The translations under genes and the position numbers were made by a program. A stretch of DNA of 64,000 nucleotides from Dyadobacter fermentans (lineage in GTDB: Bacteria; Bacteroidota; Bacteroidia; Cytophagales; Spirosomataceae): positions 62,001 through 126,000 of the forward strand of contig NZ_JAHXBN010000006.1 of assembly GCF_019924045.1 (NCBI RefSeq), read 5' to 3'. The notes beneath the pieces were generated by a model. It worked only from the letters and a program-made list of their open reading frames with translations, was not told the DNA's origin and did not search any database. Positions within the stretch are counted from its first letter, which is position 1, and the number at the start of each line of letters is the position of its first letter. Of this stretch, positions 1 through 8,604 are shown one piece after another.

Positions 1-732
1 ACAGGTCTTTACAAAAACCCAGCTGATACGGATGTTTCCGCGCCCGCAATGTCCCAGATCGCTGTACAAGGCTTCTGCACCTGTGGTACACAGGAAAACA
101 GCGCCAAGCATCCAGAACCCTCCGTGATGGTTGGCAAGGAGCCGGTAGGCATATACCGGGCTCAGCGATTTCATGATCTCGGGATGGTCGATCACCTGTG
201 CAACGCCCAGCACAGCCAGCATGAGGAACCAAATCATCATCACCGGACCAAATGCGCGGCCGACGATCGTCGTTCCAAAAACCTGAATAATGAACAGCAG
301 CGTGAGGATGCCGATCACAATCGGGATCGTCTGAATATCGGGATAAAGTATACGCAAACCTTCCACCGCGGACGACACCGAAATGGGTGGCGTAATGATT
401 CCATCGGCTAACAGGGTACTCGCCCCGATAATGGCCGGGACCGTCAGCCAGGCTGCGCGCCTGCGTACGAGGGCGAACAATGCCAGGATACCACCTTCGC
501 CTTTGTTATCGGCCCTGAGAATGAGGATCACATACTTGATGGTCGTTTGCAACGTAAGCGTCCAGAAAATGCAGGACACGGCCCCGTAAACGACATCATT
601 CGTAATCTTGTTGGTACCGATTACCGCCTGCATTACGTAGAGCGGCGATGTTCCGATATCTCCGTAAATAATCCCTAATGCGACCAGAAGCCCGGCGGCC
701 GATGCTTTATCCAGGTGTTTATGCGAACCCAT
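1..732 (-). CDS. kup: Kup-family potassium uptake protein (C-terminus cut by window edge)
   Basis: Integral membrane K+ transporter of the KUP/HAK/KT family, which brings in K+ coupled to protons. The visible 244 residues start at an ATG (732) with MGSHKHLDKASA and soon show the family signature LGIIYGDIGTSPLY. They continue through several hydrophobic segments to GAEALYSDLGHCGRGNIR, a strongly conserved Kup stretch. Family members are usually 600-700 residues, so the remaining two thirds and the stop lie before base 1. It is the last visible gene in the minus direction, 53 bp beyond the stop of the mutarotase-like gene; I see no clear terminator in that gap. Confidence in family is high; substrate is from family knowledge. 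Confidence 0.93.
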   Translation of the reverse strand, partial: MGSHKHLDKASAAGLLVALGIIYGDIGTSPLYVMQAVIGTNKITNDVVYGAVSCIFWTLTLQTTIKYVILILRADNKGEGGILALFALVRRRAAWLTVPAIIGASTLLADGIITPPISVSSAVEGLRILYPDIQTIPIVIGILTLLFIIQVFGTTIVGRAFGPVMMIWFLMLAVLGVAQVIDHPEIMKSLSPVYAYRLLANHHGGFWMLGAVFLCTTGAEALYSDLGHCGRGNIRISWVFVKTC

Positions 733-785
733 TCGTTAGTCTGTTGAAATGCGGTGCGAATTTAGAAAAATCCGGCTGCTCTTCG

Positions 786-1757
786 TTAAAAGGTATAAAA
801 CTCGTATGTCACCTTCCATTTGATCTCCTGGCCCGGCTGAGCGGCGATCTTTATGTAAGGTTCGGGGCAGGAAGTGGTTGGGCAGGCCCAGTAAACCAGC
901 TTTTCCAGCGGCTGATCGCAGGTAATCCTCACGCCCGCCTTTGTTTTGGTATTTTCAATCCGGATATCATAATCCTTTGCCGTAGGTCCGAATCCTTGCA
1001 GACCGGCGCTGAAAACCTGGTCGCCTTTAACCACCTCTCTTGAATAGTTCAGCATTTTACCATTTGCATTGATAATGCTCCCGAAACCTTTGCCTTCTCC
1101 CTTCACTTCAAAAGGGAACACAATGCGGATATTCTCATTCGACGGCTCGTTGTCGATCATGAAAAAATTGTGGTTATAATTACTCGCCACGATCGGTTTG
1201 GAGCCTGTGTTTTTCAATGTATGTTCCAAAACGAGCTGCGGCTTCCCTTTTACCAATTTCAATGTCTTATGGTAATCGTAGCCGTAGCCGGTTTCGTCCT
1301 TCAATTCATGGGCAAATGCGACCTGGTCCTTACCCTTCGTTACCGACCACTTACCTGGGTTTTTAATCGCATAATTGGTTGCGAAAGAGTACTTTTTATC
1401 GTCGGGCTTGGTCAGAACGCCTACACCGATCTTGACAAACTGCTCTCCCGGCTTTGCTTCATCGAAATTGAGGGGTGTGAATTCTTCCACGGGTCCCATG
1501 ATCGCGTCGTGCAATTTGGGATCATAAGGCGCCTGATTCCACGTGCCGAAGTAGGTATGCCCTTTGTATTCCAAACTCGGCACCACACCCGCCCAGTCGA
1601 AGCGGACGCCCCTATAATACCCTTCGTTTCGATCAGGTAAATACAGTTTTGCCTTGATCACTCCGTTTGAAATGTCGGTTTGTGGAAACTCTGCGATGGT
1701 AAATGCAGTGATAGCGAGGCATATCAATGCAGAAAACAGGATAAAGATCTTTTTCAT
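786..1757 (-). CDS. Secreted aldose-epimerase-like (galactose mutarotase fold) protein
   Basis: Predicted exported protein of 323 residues. I start it at the ATG at 1757 because MKKIFILFSALICLAITAF is a typical signal peptide; an upstream in-frame ATG at 1817 would add 20 residues in front and spoil it. The mature part is rich in beta-strand patterns and carries stretches resembling galactose mutarotase-like proteins (a shared FDWAGVV-type segment, NYNHNFF, and a C-terminal beta-strand EFYTF). Members of this fold act on sugars or simply bind them; catalytic histidine/glutamate residues cannot be assigned with confidence from sequence alone. It lies between kup and the iorAB operon, whose terminator separates it from upstream transcription. 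Confidence 0.6.
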   Translation of the reverse strand: MKKIFILFSALICLAITAFTIAEFPQTDISNGVIKAKLYLPDRNEGYYRGVRFDWAGVVPSLEYKGHTYFGTWNQAPYDPKLHDAIMGPVEEFTPLNFDEAKPGEQFVKIGVGVLTKPDDKKYSFATNYAIKNPGKWSVTKGKDQVAFAHELKDETGYGYDYHKTLKLVKGKPQLVLEHTLKNTGSKPIVASNYNHNFFMIDNEPSNENIRIVFPFEVKGEGKGFGSIINANGKMLNYSREVVKGDQVFSAGLQGFGPTAKDYDIRIENTKTKAGVRITCDQPLEKLVYWACPTTSCPEPYIKIAAQPGQEIKWKVTYEFYTF

Positions 1758-1822
1758 TTGAATGCAATGGTTTAGGAAGAAAAACGGACCGGACAGATAA
1801 CACTTCGAAGCCGCCATAAATA

Positions 1823-1870
1823 AAGGCAGTAAGATAAAAATGCGGTATCACATTTTCACCTTACTGCCTT
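1823..1870 (-). terminator. Terminator-like hairpin after iorB
   Basis: An 11-bp inverted repeat (AAGGCAGTAAG at 1823-1833, CTTACTGCCTT at 1860-1870) begins 21 nt after the iorB stop. On the minus strand it is followed by TTATTTAT, a weak T-run. It probably ends the iorAB message before the mutarotase-like gene. Confidence 0.55.
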
Positions 1871-1891
1871 ACAATTTGCATGATTTAATAC

Positions 1892-4036
1892 CTACGAAAT
1901 GCCTTTGAAAGCTTCCTCATTAATAAAAGGCTGGTTCCTCAGGCGCTGCTTGGTCGCTTTATAAAACGCATTGGCCACTGCTCCTCCCGCCGGCGGCAAC
2001 GCAGGCTCACCCAGGCCGGTTGGAGAAATGCCGTTGTCTACGAAATGCACATCGACCTCGGGAATCTCGTTCATGCGGATCAAACGGAATCCGTTGAAGT
2101 TGCTCTGGTCAGGAGTACCCGCTTTGAAAGTCATATTCCCGAACATCGCATGGCCCACCCCGTCGACAACCCCGCCGCGTACCTGCTGCAATGAGCCGCT
2201 TTTGTTGATCACAATGCCGCAATCGACTGCCGCAATGATGTTTTTCAATGTAGGCTTACCTTTTTCAACGACTACTTCCCCTACCTGGGCCACGTACGAC
2301 CGGTGTGAAAAGTAAACGCTGAAACCCTGGTGAACGCCTTTTTTCTTACCCCAGTTACTTTTCTCCGCCGCCAGTTTAATCACCGCGATCATCCGGTCGA
2401 CATCATATTTCACTTCGCCAGCCGGTGATTTTTTCGCTTTTTCCAAAAGGGCGAGGCGGAACTGTACCGGATCCTTACCGGCCGCCTCGGCCACTTCGTC
2501 AATAAACGACTGCTCGGCATAAGCCAGGAAGTTGGTGATAGGCGCACGCCATGGACCGGTGGTAATAGCCGATTTGTGCTCCACCGAATCGATCAGCAGG
2601 TTATCCACAGAGCCGGAAGGGAAATTATCTTCGCGGGTAGGATTACCCGAGTTGATACCCACACCACGCAGCTTGTAGCCGATCATTTCACCATTTTTAT
2701 CCAATGCGGCCTCGAACCGGTAGCGCACAGCCGGTCGGTAGGTTCCGCCGGTCATGTCGTCTTCGCGCGTCCATATCACCTTCACCGGCGCTTTCACCAG
2801 TTTGGAAACGTGTACTGCTTCAATGGCGAAGTCTGCCGAAAGCCGGCGTCCGAAACCGCCTCCCTGTCTCGTGATTTCCACGGTAATTTTTTCAGTCGGG
2901 AAGCCGGTAATTTTTGCCGCTGCCTCGCGTGCGCGGTCGGGCGTTTGCGTCGGGCCTACGAGCTCCACGCCATCCTCGCGTACGTGTGCGAAAAAGTTCA
3001 TGGGTTCCAGCGGGCTGTGCGGCAGGAACGGGCATTGGTATTCGGCTTTAATCACTTTCGCTGCGCCCTTGAATGCAGCCTCGACGTCACCATTCTTCCT
3101 GCGAACGGTGGCCTCGCCATTGTCCATCAGGTTGGAGAAAATGCGATTATGATCTTCCGAGCTTTCGAGGTCGGCCGCCTTTTCATATTCAATTTTGAGA
3201 ACCTCGCGTGCTTTTTTGCATTGCCAGGTCGATTTACCGACTACCGCCACGCTGTTTTCGAAAGTAACGACATCCACGATACCGGGCATTGCTTTGGCCG
3301 CCGCCGAGTCAACGGATTTCAATTTAAACCCAAATGCCTTGGGACGCTGGATAATCGCGAAAAGCATTCCCTCACGGTAAAAATCCAGCCCGAAAAGCGG
3401 CTTACCGGTCGCGATATTCTTGTTGTCGACATTCCTGACCGATTGTCCGATCAGTTTGAACGACTTTTCATCTTTTAATTTAATGTCGGTCGGAGCCGTG
3501 AGCTTGCCTGCCGCCTCCGCGAACTCTCCATAACCAGCAGATTTACCGGATGCTTTATGGAACAATTTGCTATCCGCAGTCGTGATTTCGGCCGCAGGTA
3601 CGCCCCATTTGGCCGCCGCTGCGTTCACAAGCAGATACCGTGCCGTCGCGCCAGCTTTGCGCAAGCGCTCCCACGAATGCGGAACAGCGCCGCTACCACC
3701 CGTCACCTGCCGCTCGAACGCGGCATTGTCCAGTTTACCCTGCACGGTTTTCACGAGTTTCCAATCGGCGTCCAGCTCTTCGGCTACCACCATGGGAAAT
3801 GCAGTTTTGATACCCTGGCCTATTTCGGGGTTAGGAGAAACAATGGTTATAATGTTGTCCGAACCGATGGACAGGTAGCTATTGAACTTTACGGATCCCG
3901 CAGCGATTTGCTTCGCATCCACCACAACGGGTGCCGCTGTCGTGTCCGACCAGTTGAATCCCAGGAACAAGCCGCCACCGGCCGCAGCCGCGATCTTCAT
4001 GAAGTCGCGACGCGATGTCTGATTTAACGTGCTCAT
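1892..4036 (-). CDS. Molybdenum hydroxylase large subunit (xanthine dehydrogenase family, IorB-like)
   Basis: Molybdopterin-cytosine-dinucleotide-binding large subunit of a two-component aldehyde/N-heterocycle oxidoreductase, 714 residues. A twin-arginine signal (SRRDFMKIAAAAGGG, residues 8-22) indicates folded export to the periplasm, as known for isoquinoline 1-oxidoreductase-type enzymes. Cofactor-loop signatures are visible: EITRQGGGFGRRLSADFA in the middle and GLGEPALPPAGGAVANAF near the C-terminus. The 2Fe-2S partner gene ends 2 bp upstream, so the two are translationally coupled. The real substrate is unknown: family members act on isoquinoline, nicotinate, aldehydes and others. No XdhC-type maturation gene is nearby. 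An internal promoter is not apparent. Confidence 0.88.
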   Translation of the reverse strand: MSTLNQTSRRDFMKIAAAAGGGLFLGFNWSDTTAAPVVVDAKQIAAGSVKFNSYLSIGSDNIITIVSPNPEIGQGIKTAFPMVVAEELDADWKLVKTVQGKLDNAAFERQVTGGSGAVPHSWERLRKAGATARYLLVNAAAAKWGVPAAEITTADSKLFHKASGKSAGYGEFAEAAGKLTAPTDIKLKDEKSFKLIGQSVRNVDNKNIATGKPLFGLDFYREGMLFAIIQRPKAFGFKLKSVDSAAAKAMPGIVDVVTFENSVAVVGKSTWQCKKAREVLKIEYEKAADLESSEDHNRIFSNLMDNGEATVRRKNGDVEAAFKGAAKVIKAEYQCPFLPHSPLEPMNFFAHVREDGVELVGPTQTPDRAREAAAKITGFPTEKITVEITRQGGGFGRRLSADFAIEAVHVSKLVKAPVKVIWTREDDMTGGTYRPAVRYRFEAALDKNGEMIGYKLRGVGINSGNPTREDNFPSGSVDNLLIDSVEHKSAITTGPWRAPITNFLAYAEQSFIDEVAEAAGKDPVQFRLALLEKAKKSPAGEVKYDVDRMIAVIKLAAEKSNWGKKKGVHQGFSVYFSHRSYVAQVGEVVVEKGKPTLKNIIAAVDCGIVINKSGSLQQVRGGVVDGVGHAMFGNMTFKAGTPDQSNFNGFRLIRMNEIPEVDVHFVDNGISPTGLGEPALPPAGGAVANAFYKATKQRLRNQPFINEEAFKGIS

Positions 4037-4038
4037 GG

Positions 4039-4500
4039 TTAGTTGGTTTTAGAAGCTGCAACTTTTACGGCCTCGCGAATGCGGTGGTAGGTTCCGCAAC
4101 GGCAAAGGTTGCCGCTCATCGCTCCGACGATCTCCTCTTCGGTTGGTTTGGGCTTTTCTTTGAGGAATGCAGCGGCCGTCATAATCTGGCCTGCCTGACA
4201 ATATCCGCATTGCGCCACATCCACTTCGTCCCAAGCTTTCTGAACCGGGTGATCTCCTTTTTCCGACAACCCTTCGATCGTAGTCACCTTTGCTTTGCCT
4301 ACTGCCGACACCGGCAATACACAGGAGCGGACGGCTTTGCCATCCAGGTGAACGGTACAGGCGCCGCATTGCGCGATTCCGCACCCGTACTTGGTGCCTA
4401 CAAGGCCCAGATTATCGCGCAATACCCACAGTAGCGGGGTATCGCCCTCCACGTCTGCGCTGTATGCACGGTTGTTGATTGAAAGTTTGAATAATGCCAT
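4039..4500 (-). CDS. 2Fe-2S small subunit of molybdenum hydroxylase (IorA-like)
   Basis: Electron-transfer subunit of 153 residues that passes electrons from the molybdenum subunit encoded by the next gene. The plant-type ferredoxin cluster ligands are Cys40, Cys45, Cys48 and Cys60 ([11 protein letters not shown]). The second, helical [2Fe-2S] domain uses Cys98, Cys101, Cys133 and Cys135 (CGYC...CRC). All eight ligands are present, so the subunit looks functional. It has no signal peptide of its own; in this family it is thought to be carried out as a complex by the Tat signal of the large subunit. A Bacteroidota-type promoter lies directly upstream, making iorA-iorB a two-gene operon. Confidence 0.92.
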   Translation of the reverse strand: MALFKLSINNRAYSADVEGDTPLLWVLRDNLGLVGTKYGCGIAQCGACTVHLDGKAVRSCVLPVSAVGKAKVTTIEGLSEKGDHPVQKAWDEVDVAQCGYCQAGQIMTAAAFLKEKPKPTEEEIVGAMSGNLCRCGTYHRIREAVKVAASKTN

Positions 4501-4517
4501 GGTGATTAAGAGTTTGG

Positions 4518-4550
4518 CAAAAGTTACAAAAAATCATATAGGGAGCCAAA
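4518..4550 (-). promoter_or_regulatory. Putative promoter of the iorAB operon
   Basis: On the minus strand TTTG (4550-4547), 20 nt, then TAACTTTTG (4526-4518) resembles the Bacteroidota consensus TTTG-N19-TAnnTTTG, with one extra base in the -7 box. The iorA ATG follows 18 nt after the -7 box, giving a short leader. Confidence 0.45.
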
Positions 4551-4571
4551 CTACTTATTCGCGAAGTAGTT
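4549..4571. repeat. Short inverted repeat, possible operator
   Basis: AACTACTT (4549-4556) and AAGTAGTT (4564-4571) form a perfect 8-bp inverted repeat with a 7-nt centre. It overlaps the upstream edge of the proposed iorA -33 box, in the intergenic region shared with the divergent protease gene. Position and symmetry suit a dimeric regulator; which one is unknown. Confidence 0.35.
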
Positions 4572-4752
4572 GATTAATAGCGATATAGCCACCCTTACAT
4601 TTCGCTTTCAAACTCCGTGTCAAATTTCACTATCACAAATCCGCCGCTACAACGCTTAGGTGGAATTGATGTGTCTTAGTAAAAACCAAGGAGTTTTACA
4701 TTACGATCCAAATTGGTTACTTAAACTAACATTCGTCAACCTCCCTATACAT

Positions 4753-7700
4753 ATGCGTTCTTTCTACATCGCCTTTCTGCTTCTCTGCTCGCTTTCGCAC
4801 GCCTTCGCACAACAAGCGCAGGTTAGTTGTGGAACGTCTGATGAAGCATTGCCAAAAGCTATTCTTGATAAGATGGCACAGGCTCCGCTTTTGTTACAGC
4901 AACAAAACGCACGGCTCGCCGCCGGGGAAATGTACATATGTCGCATTGCGATCGATATCGACTATCAGACCTACCTGAAATACGACGGTGATACGAACCT
5001 GATCACACGAAAAGTGATGGAGGATATTCAAAAAGTATCGGAAGTATATGAGCGGGAGATCAATACACGCATGGTGGTTAGCAATGTCCGCATATTCAAG
5101 AATGCCGGCACGGACCCGTACGGAGAAACGGACAATATCTTTTCGCTCCTCAGCATATTGACCAATATGCCTACGGCAACCCGGGAGTTTGACAAGCGGG
5201 CTTATTTTTATACCAAACCCGTAACCGGCGCGGCTGGCGTGGCATATATCTCAGGGGCGACGAGCGTTTCGGCACTGGGTTACCCTCAGCTAATGATGCA
5301 TGAGTTTGGGCACAACTTTGGATCGCCGCACACGCACAATTGCGGGTGGCCGGGTGGTCCGATCGACTATTGCAGCAGCATTGAAGGTTCGTGCTATGAT
5401 AAATCGCTAGAAGCGCTTTCGAATCGCTCGGCTACGATTATGAGCTATTGCGCTGGCCAGCCTACATTTCACCCGCTTTGCCAGGCAGTGATGCGAGACC
5501 ATGCCAATGCTGTTTTCACAAAAATGACAGGCGTACCAAATACGCCCCAGCCTGCCCGCGAAATACAGGTTTCAAAAGGAGATTTTCTTTTCTGGACACC
5601 ATCCACTGCAGCGCTCTCCTACGAGATCATGTATTCGTCCAGGCCCGATTTCACCGGCAGCAAGACTGTGTCTGTGCCGTTCAATGGGCTCTTGATGAGG
5701 GGTTTCGAAACGGGTAGTGATTTGTTTATGAGGATAAGGGCTATCAACGGTTTCGGAGCATCGGAATGGTCCGAATCCGCGACCGTCAGAATAACTGCGG
5801 GACAATTACCCCCTCCCGAAATAGCGATAGCGGAAACACCGCCGATTTTCCCTGTGAACGTTCCTGTTACTTTGTCCTATCCCGCGGTACCCGGCGCGAC
5901 AAGCTATGAGGTCCAGGTTGCTCATCCGATAGATCTGTTCTTCCAAAATCTGTATGTCAGCATAGTTTCCAACACTTCCGAAGTCCAATACAACCCGACT
6001 TATGCCGGTATGGTAAAGTGGCGAGTGAGGGCGATTAATGCGCAAGGACCCGGGAAATGGTCGGAAACAGGCTTTTTCTCTATCAATGCCACGGCGGGAT
6101 ATGGGCTCACCCTGCCCTTTAACGGCGATGCCCCGACCACATTTCCATTTGCATATGGCGCACAGACCGCATTCCCGAAAATTAGAATAAGCGTAGCCGA
6201 TAACCCCGAACTCACAAATCCCCTTTTTACAAGAGAATATAAAGAGTACGGAGGAGTACTTGATGTGGTTTCACAATTACCCCCCAACAGCAAGCTCTTT
6301 TTCAGGGTTGAAGAATGGAATGAAAGTATGGCCGAGTATCCGAAGGTTAAACTAATCGACCATACATTTTCCTTTAACACGGGTGGTAGCGCACCTCCTT
6401 CGAACCTCACATTTCTCTCCGGACTGGAACCAGATGTATTTAATCAGCCTTTTTCCCGAATCGCACTGACCTCCCAAAATCTCTGGACCACATCCCCTGC
6501 CAAGGGGTTTGTGAGGGTAAACCAGAACGATCTGTCCTATGAAGTCTTTGACAGGCAGAAAACCAACGGGCTGATTGGTCTCACATGGATATCTCCTACC
6601 CTGCAAGTGGACGACAGCCTGAAAATTCATATTATGAGCAGCCAGACCAACACGTACTTCCGCAGGGTCGAGTTACCGAACGACAATCCGTCCGAGCCTG
6701 CCCTGGTCAGGAATTTTTATTTTGGCGACTATCTCTCCGACTACGATCCAACCAGCAATATCTATTGGAGCCAAAAGGTGATATACAAAGAAAACAATAC
6801 CGGGCTTTCTCCCATCAAAACTTTCAATGGGGATTGGGTCATCAGAAAGGTCGTTGTGATGGCTGGCAAAATATGGGCCCTTGTGCTCGGTAATTGGGGC
6901 AATGGTGAAGTCATAGTGATGGATATGGAAGGCACTGAACTGGAAAAGATCAGTTCCGATACCCATCCCGACCTACTTACAACGATGGAACAGTTTGTCA
7001 TCAGCCCTGACGGGAAAATGATGATCATGCAATACGACCAGAACAACTACTCTTACCGCATTTCGCTGTGGGACAAAAACCACTGGACCGTATTGGATCG
7101 GTGGAATCCACAGGTTGCTGGCGGCCTGATTCAGGCGATCGCGAGCTCGCCAGCCGGCGAATTCTACGCAATGGTTTCCGGCGAGCAAACCCGCATTTTG
7201 AAGTATGATGGAAATGTTTGGGAGCCGCTGACCAAAGACATTCTGCTGCGCAACCTTGCCAACAACATCGCGGTGGACGTAAACGACCACATTTGGCTTA
7301 CCGGCCAGTTTGGAATCGCGAGGTTGACAATCCCGCAGTTCGACCTTGTCGCAGCTGGCAGGAACGACTATTGCGCCAATGACAGCATTACCGTAACGGT
7401 CAATGCCACCCGCAAAACAATAGCAGACAAGGTATTCGCCGCCGTGTTAAAAAAATCCGATGGAGCAAGCATTTCGGTTACTAATCTGAGTCTAAGAAAT
7501 GGTCAGATCACATTCAAGGCACCAGGTACGTTTACAGGAAAAGGCATCGAACTCCAATTAAAAACCGTCGCCCCGGAAATGTACGCACCCACTTCGCTGC
7601 GCATCAACATTCACGAGCTGCCTACGGCTAAGATCTCCATTAGTAAATCGGAGCTAATCCCGTTGATCGACACCGCAACCATCACAGTTGATCTCACAGG

Positions 7701-8145
7701 AGAAAAGCCCTGGACCTTCTTTTTGACACCGTCGGACAGCATTTTCACCGAATTATCCCGTTATACTGCGCCATTTGTGCTGACTAAGCAGGCCGATTTC
7801 GACTTATATGTGCCCCGCCTCGCTGATAAGAATTGCGCAACCCAGGAAGCCGGCAATACGATCCGGGTTATCGCAATGCAAATTACCGGCGTGCCGGAAT
7901 CGCAGTGGCCAAAAGTGAGTGTTTATCCTAACCCTAGTTTAGGAGAAGTTGTGATCGAACATGAGCAGCAAAACGGCAAATCGGTCGTTTACCATCTCTC
8001 TGATCCGAAAGGCGTCATCGTGGACTCGAAACAATCCAGCGATAAGCTTATTAAATGGGATATCAGCAACCTCAACGCGGGGAGCTATATTTTATGGACC
8101 GTCCACAATGGCAATAAACGGTCCTGGAAAATTGTTAAGAACTAA
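4753..8145 (+). CDS. T9SS-secreted metzincin (reprolysin-like) metalloprotease with C-terminal sorting domain
   Basis: Exported multidomain protein of 1130 residues. I place the start at the ATG at 4753, where MRSFYIAFLLLCSLSHAFAQ is a signal peptide; the frame is open 93 bp further upstream but that part looks non-coding. The zinc motif HEFGHNFGSPH (about 183-193, HExxHxxGxxH) and a Met-turn SATIMSYC (Met about 230) define a metzincin protease. Fibronectin-III-like repeats follow (about 260-470), then a long region with propeller-like repeats (about 580-880). The last 80 residues (VSVYPNPSLGEVVIEH... to IVKN) match the type A sorting domain of the type IX secretion system. It therefore should be exported across the outer membrane and released or anchored. 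Its stop abuts the stop of the converging DUF3467 gene with no bases between. Confidence 0.9.
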   Translation: MRSFYIAFLLLCSLSHAFAQQAQVSCGTSDEALPKAILDKMAQAPLLLQQQNARLAAGEMYICRIAIDIDYQTYLKYDGDTNLITRKVMEDIQKVSEVYEREINTRMVVSNVRIFKNAGTDPYGETDNIFSLLSILTNMPTATREFDKRAYFYTKPVTGAAGVAYISGATSVSALGYPQLMMHEFGHNFGSPHTHNCGWPGGPIDYCSSIEGSCYDKSLEALSNRSATIMSYCAGQPTFHPLCQAVMRDHANAVFTKMTGVPNTPQPAREIQVSKGDFLFWTPSTAALSYEIMYSSRPDFTGSKTVSVPFNGLLMRGFETGSDLFMRIRAINGFGASEWSESATVRITAGQLPPPEIAIAETPPIFPVNVPVTLSYPAVPGATSYEVQVAHPIDLFFQNLYVSIVSNTSEVQYNPTYAGMVKWRVRAINAQGPGKWSETGFFSINATAGYGLTLPFNGDAPTTFPFAYGAQTAFPKIRISVADNPELTNPLFTREYKEYGGVLDVVSQLPPNSKLFFRVEEWNESMAEYPKVKLIDHTFSFNTGGSAPPSNLTFLSGLEPDVFNQPFSRIALTSQNLWTTSPAKGFVRVNQNDLSYEVFDRQKTNGLIGLTWISPTLQVDDSLKIHIMSSQTNTYFRRVELPNDNPSEPALVRNFYFGDYLSDYDPTSNIYWSQKVIYKENNTGLSPIKTFNGDWVIRKVVVMAGKIWALVLGNWGNGEVIVMDMEGTELEKISSDTHPDLLTTMEQFVISPDGKMMIMQYDQNNYSYRISLWDKNHWTVLDRWNPQVAGGLIQAIASSPAGEFYAMVSGEQTRILKYDGNVWEPLTKDILLRNLANNIAVDVNDHIWLTGQFGIARLTIPQFDLVAAGRNDYCANDSITVTVNATRKTIADKVFAAVLKKSDGASISVTNLSLRNGQITFKAPGTFTGKGIELQLKTVAPEMYAPTSLRINIHELPTAKISISKSELIPLIDTATITVDLTGEKPWTFFLTPSDSIFTELSRYTAPFVLTKQADFDLYVPRLADKNCATQEAGNTIRVIAMQITGVPESQWPKVSVYPNPSLGEVVIEHEQQNGKSVVYHLSDPKGVIVDSKQSSDKLIKWDISNLNAGSYILWTVHNGNKRSWKIVKN

Positions 8146-8475
8146 TTAAGCCTCGCCTCCCGGTCCTCCGAAACTGATCGGAAAATTGAATGTAGGCTCG
8201 CTATCCTGCGAATTCTGAATGGGGCCGTACTGGTCTTCGTATTTCTGGATATTGTCGCGTAATGCGGCTACGAGGCGCTTTGCGTGCTCGGGCGTTACGA
8301 TTATGCGGGCCTTTACCTTAGCGCGCGGCACGCCGGGCATGAGGCGGATGAAGTCAAGAATAAATTCGCTGTTGGAATGGGCGATCATCGCCAGGTTGGA
8401 ATAGACACCTTCTGCCATTTCCTCCGACAGTTCCACATTGATCTGTTGTTCGTTCTCCTTGTTTTCTTCTTTCAT
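8146..8475 (-). CDS. DUF3467 protein downstream of rpoC
   Basis: Small cytosolic acidic protein of 109 residues with the DUF3467 pattern: INVELSEEMAEGVYSN near the N-terminus, then SEFILDF, PRAKVKARIIVTPEHAKRL, and a Gly-rich tail. The family is widespread in bacteria and its function is not established. It follows rpoC, but a terminator hairpin lies in the 129-bp gap. I find no TAnnTTTG box in that gap, so it may depend on read-through from the rpoBC message. Its stop codon touches the stop of the plus-strand protease gene, which leaves no room for a terminator between the two convergent genes. Confidence 0.85.
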   Translation of the reverse strand: MKEENKENEQQINVELSEEMAEGVYSNLAMIAHSNSEFILDFIRLMPGVPRAKVKARIIVTPEHAKRLVAALRDNIQKYEDQYGPIQNSQDSEPTFNFPISFGGPGGEA

Positions 8476-8548
8476 TGGTTTTAAATAGCTGCGCTATCGA
8501 ATTTACTTTGGATGGGGAAATTACTAAAAATACCGGGCTTGGAAAAGT

Positions 8549-8583
8549 AAAGAGCCGGTCCCGCTAATGCAGGCCGGCTCTTT
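8549..8583 (-). terminator. Terminator after rpoC
   Basis: AAAGAGCCGG (8549-8558) and CCGGCTCTTT (8574-8583) form a perfect 10-bp stem 21 nt after the rpoC stop. On the minus strand the stem is followed by ACTTTTCC, so termination may be incomplete and allow some read-through into the DUF3467 gene. Confidence 0.7.
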
Positions 8584-8604
8584 GTTTACTCATATTCAGC
8601 TGGA

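Noticed and set aside
2576..3478. Long plus-strand open frame of 300 codons opposite iorB
   Set aside because: It lies wholly inside the well-supported iorB gene in the opposite direction and has no recognisable domain; long antisense frames are common over GC-rich coding DNA.
1892..4500. iorAB as a CO dehydrogenase or classical xanthine dehydrogenase
   Set aside because: There is no FAD-binding middle subunit gene, and the large subunit has a Tat signal, which fits the two-subunit periplasmic isoquinoline-oxidoreductase-like group instead.
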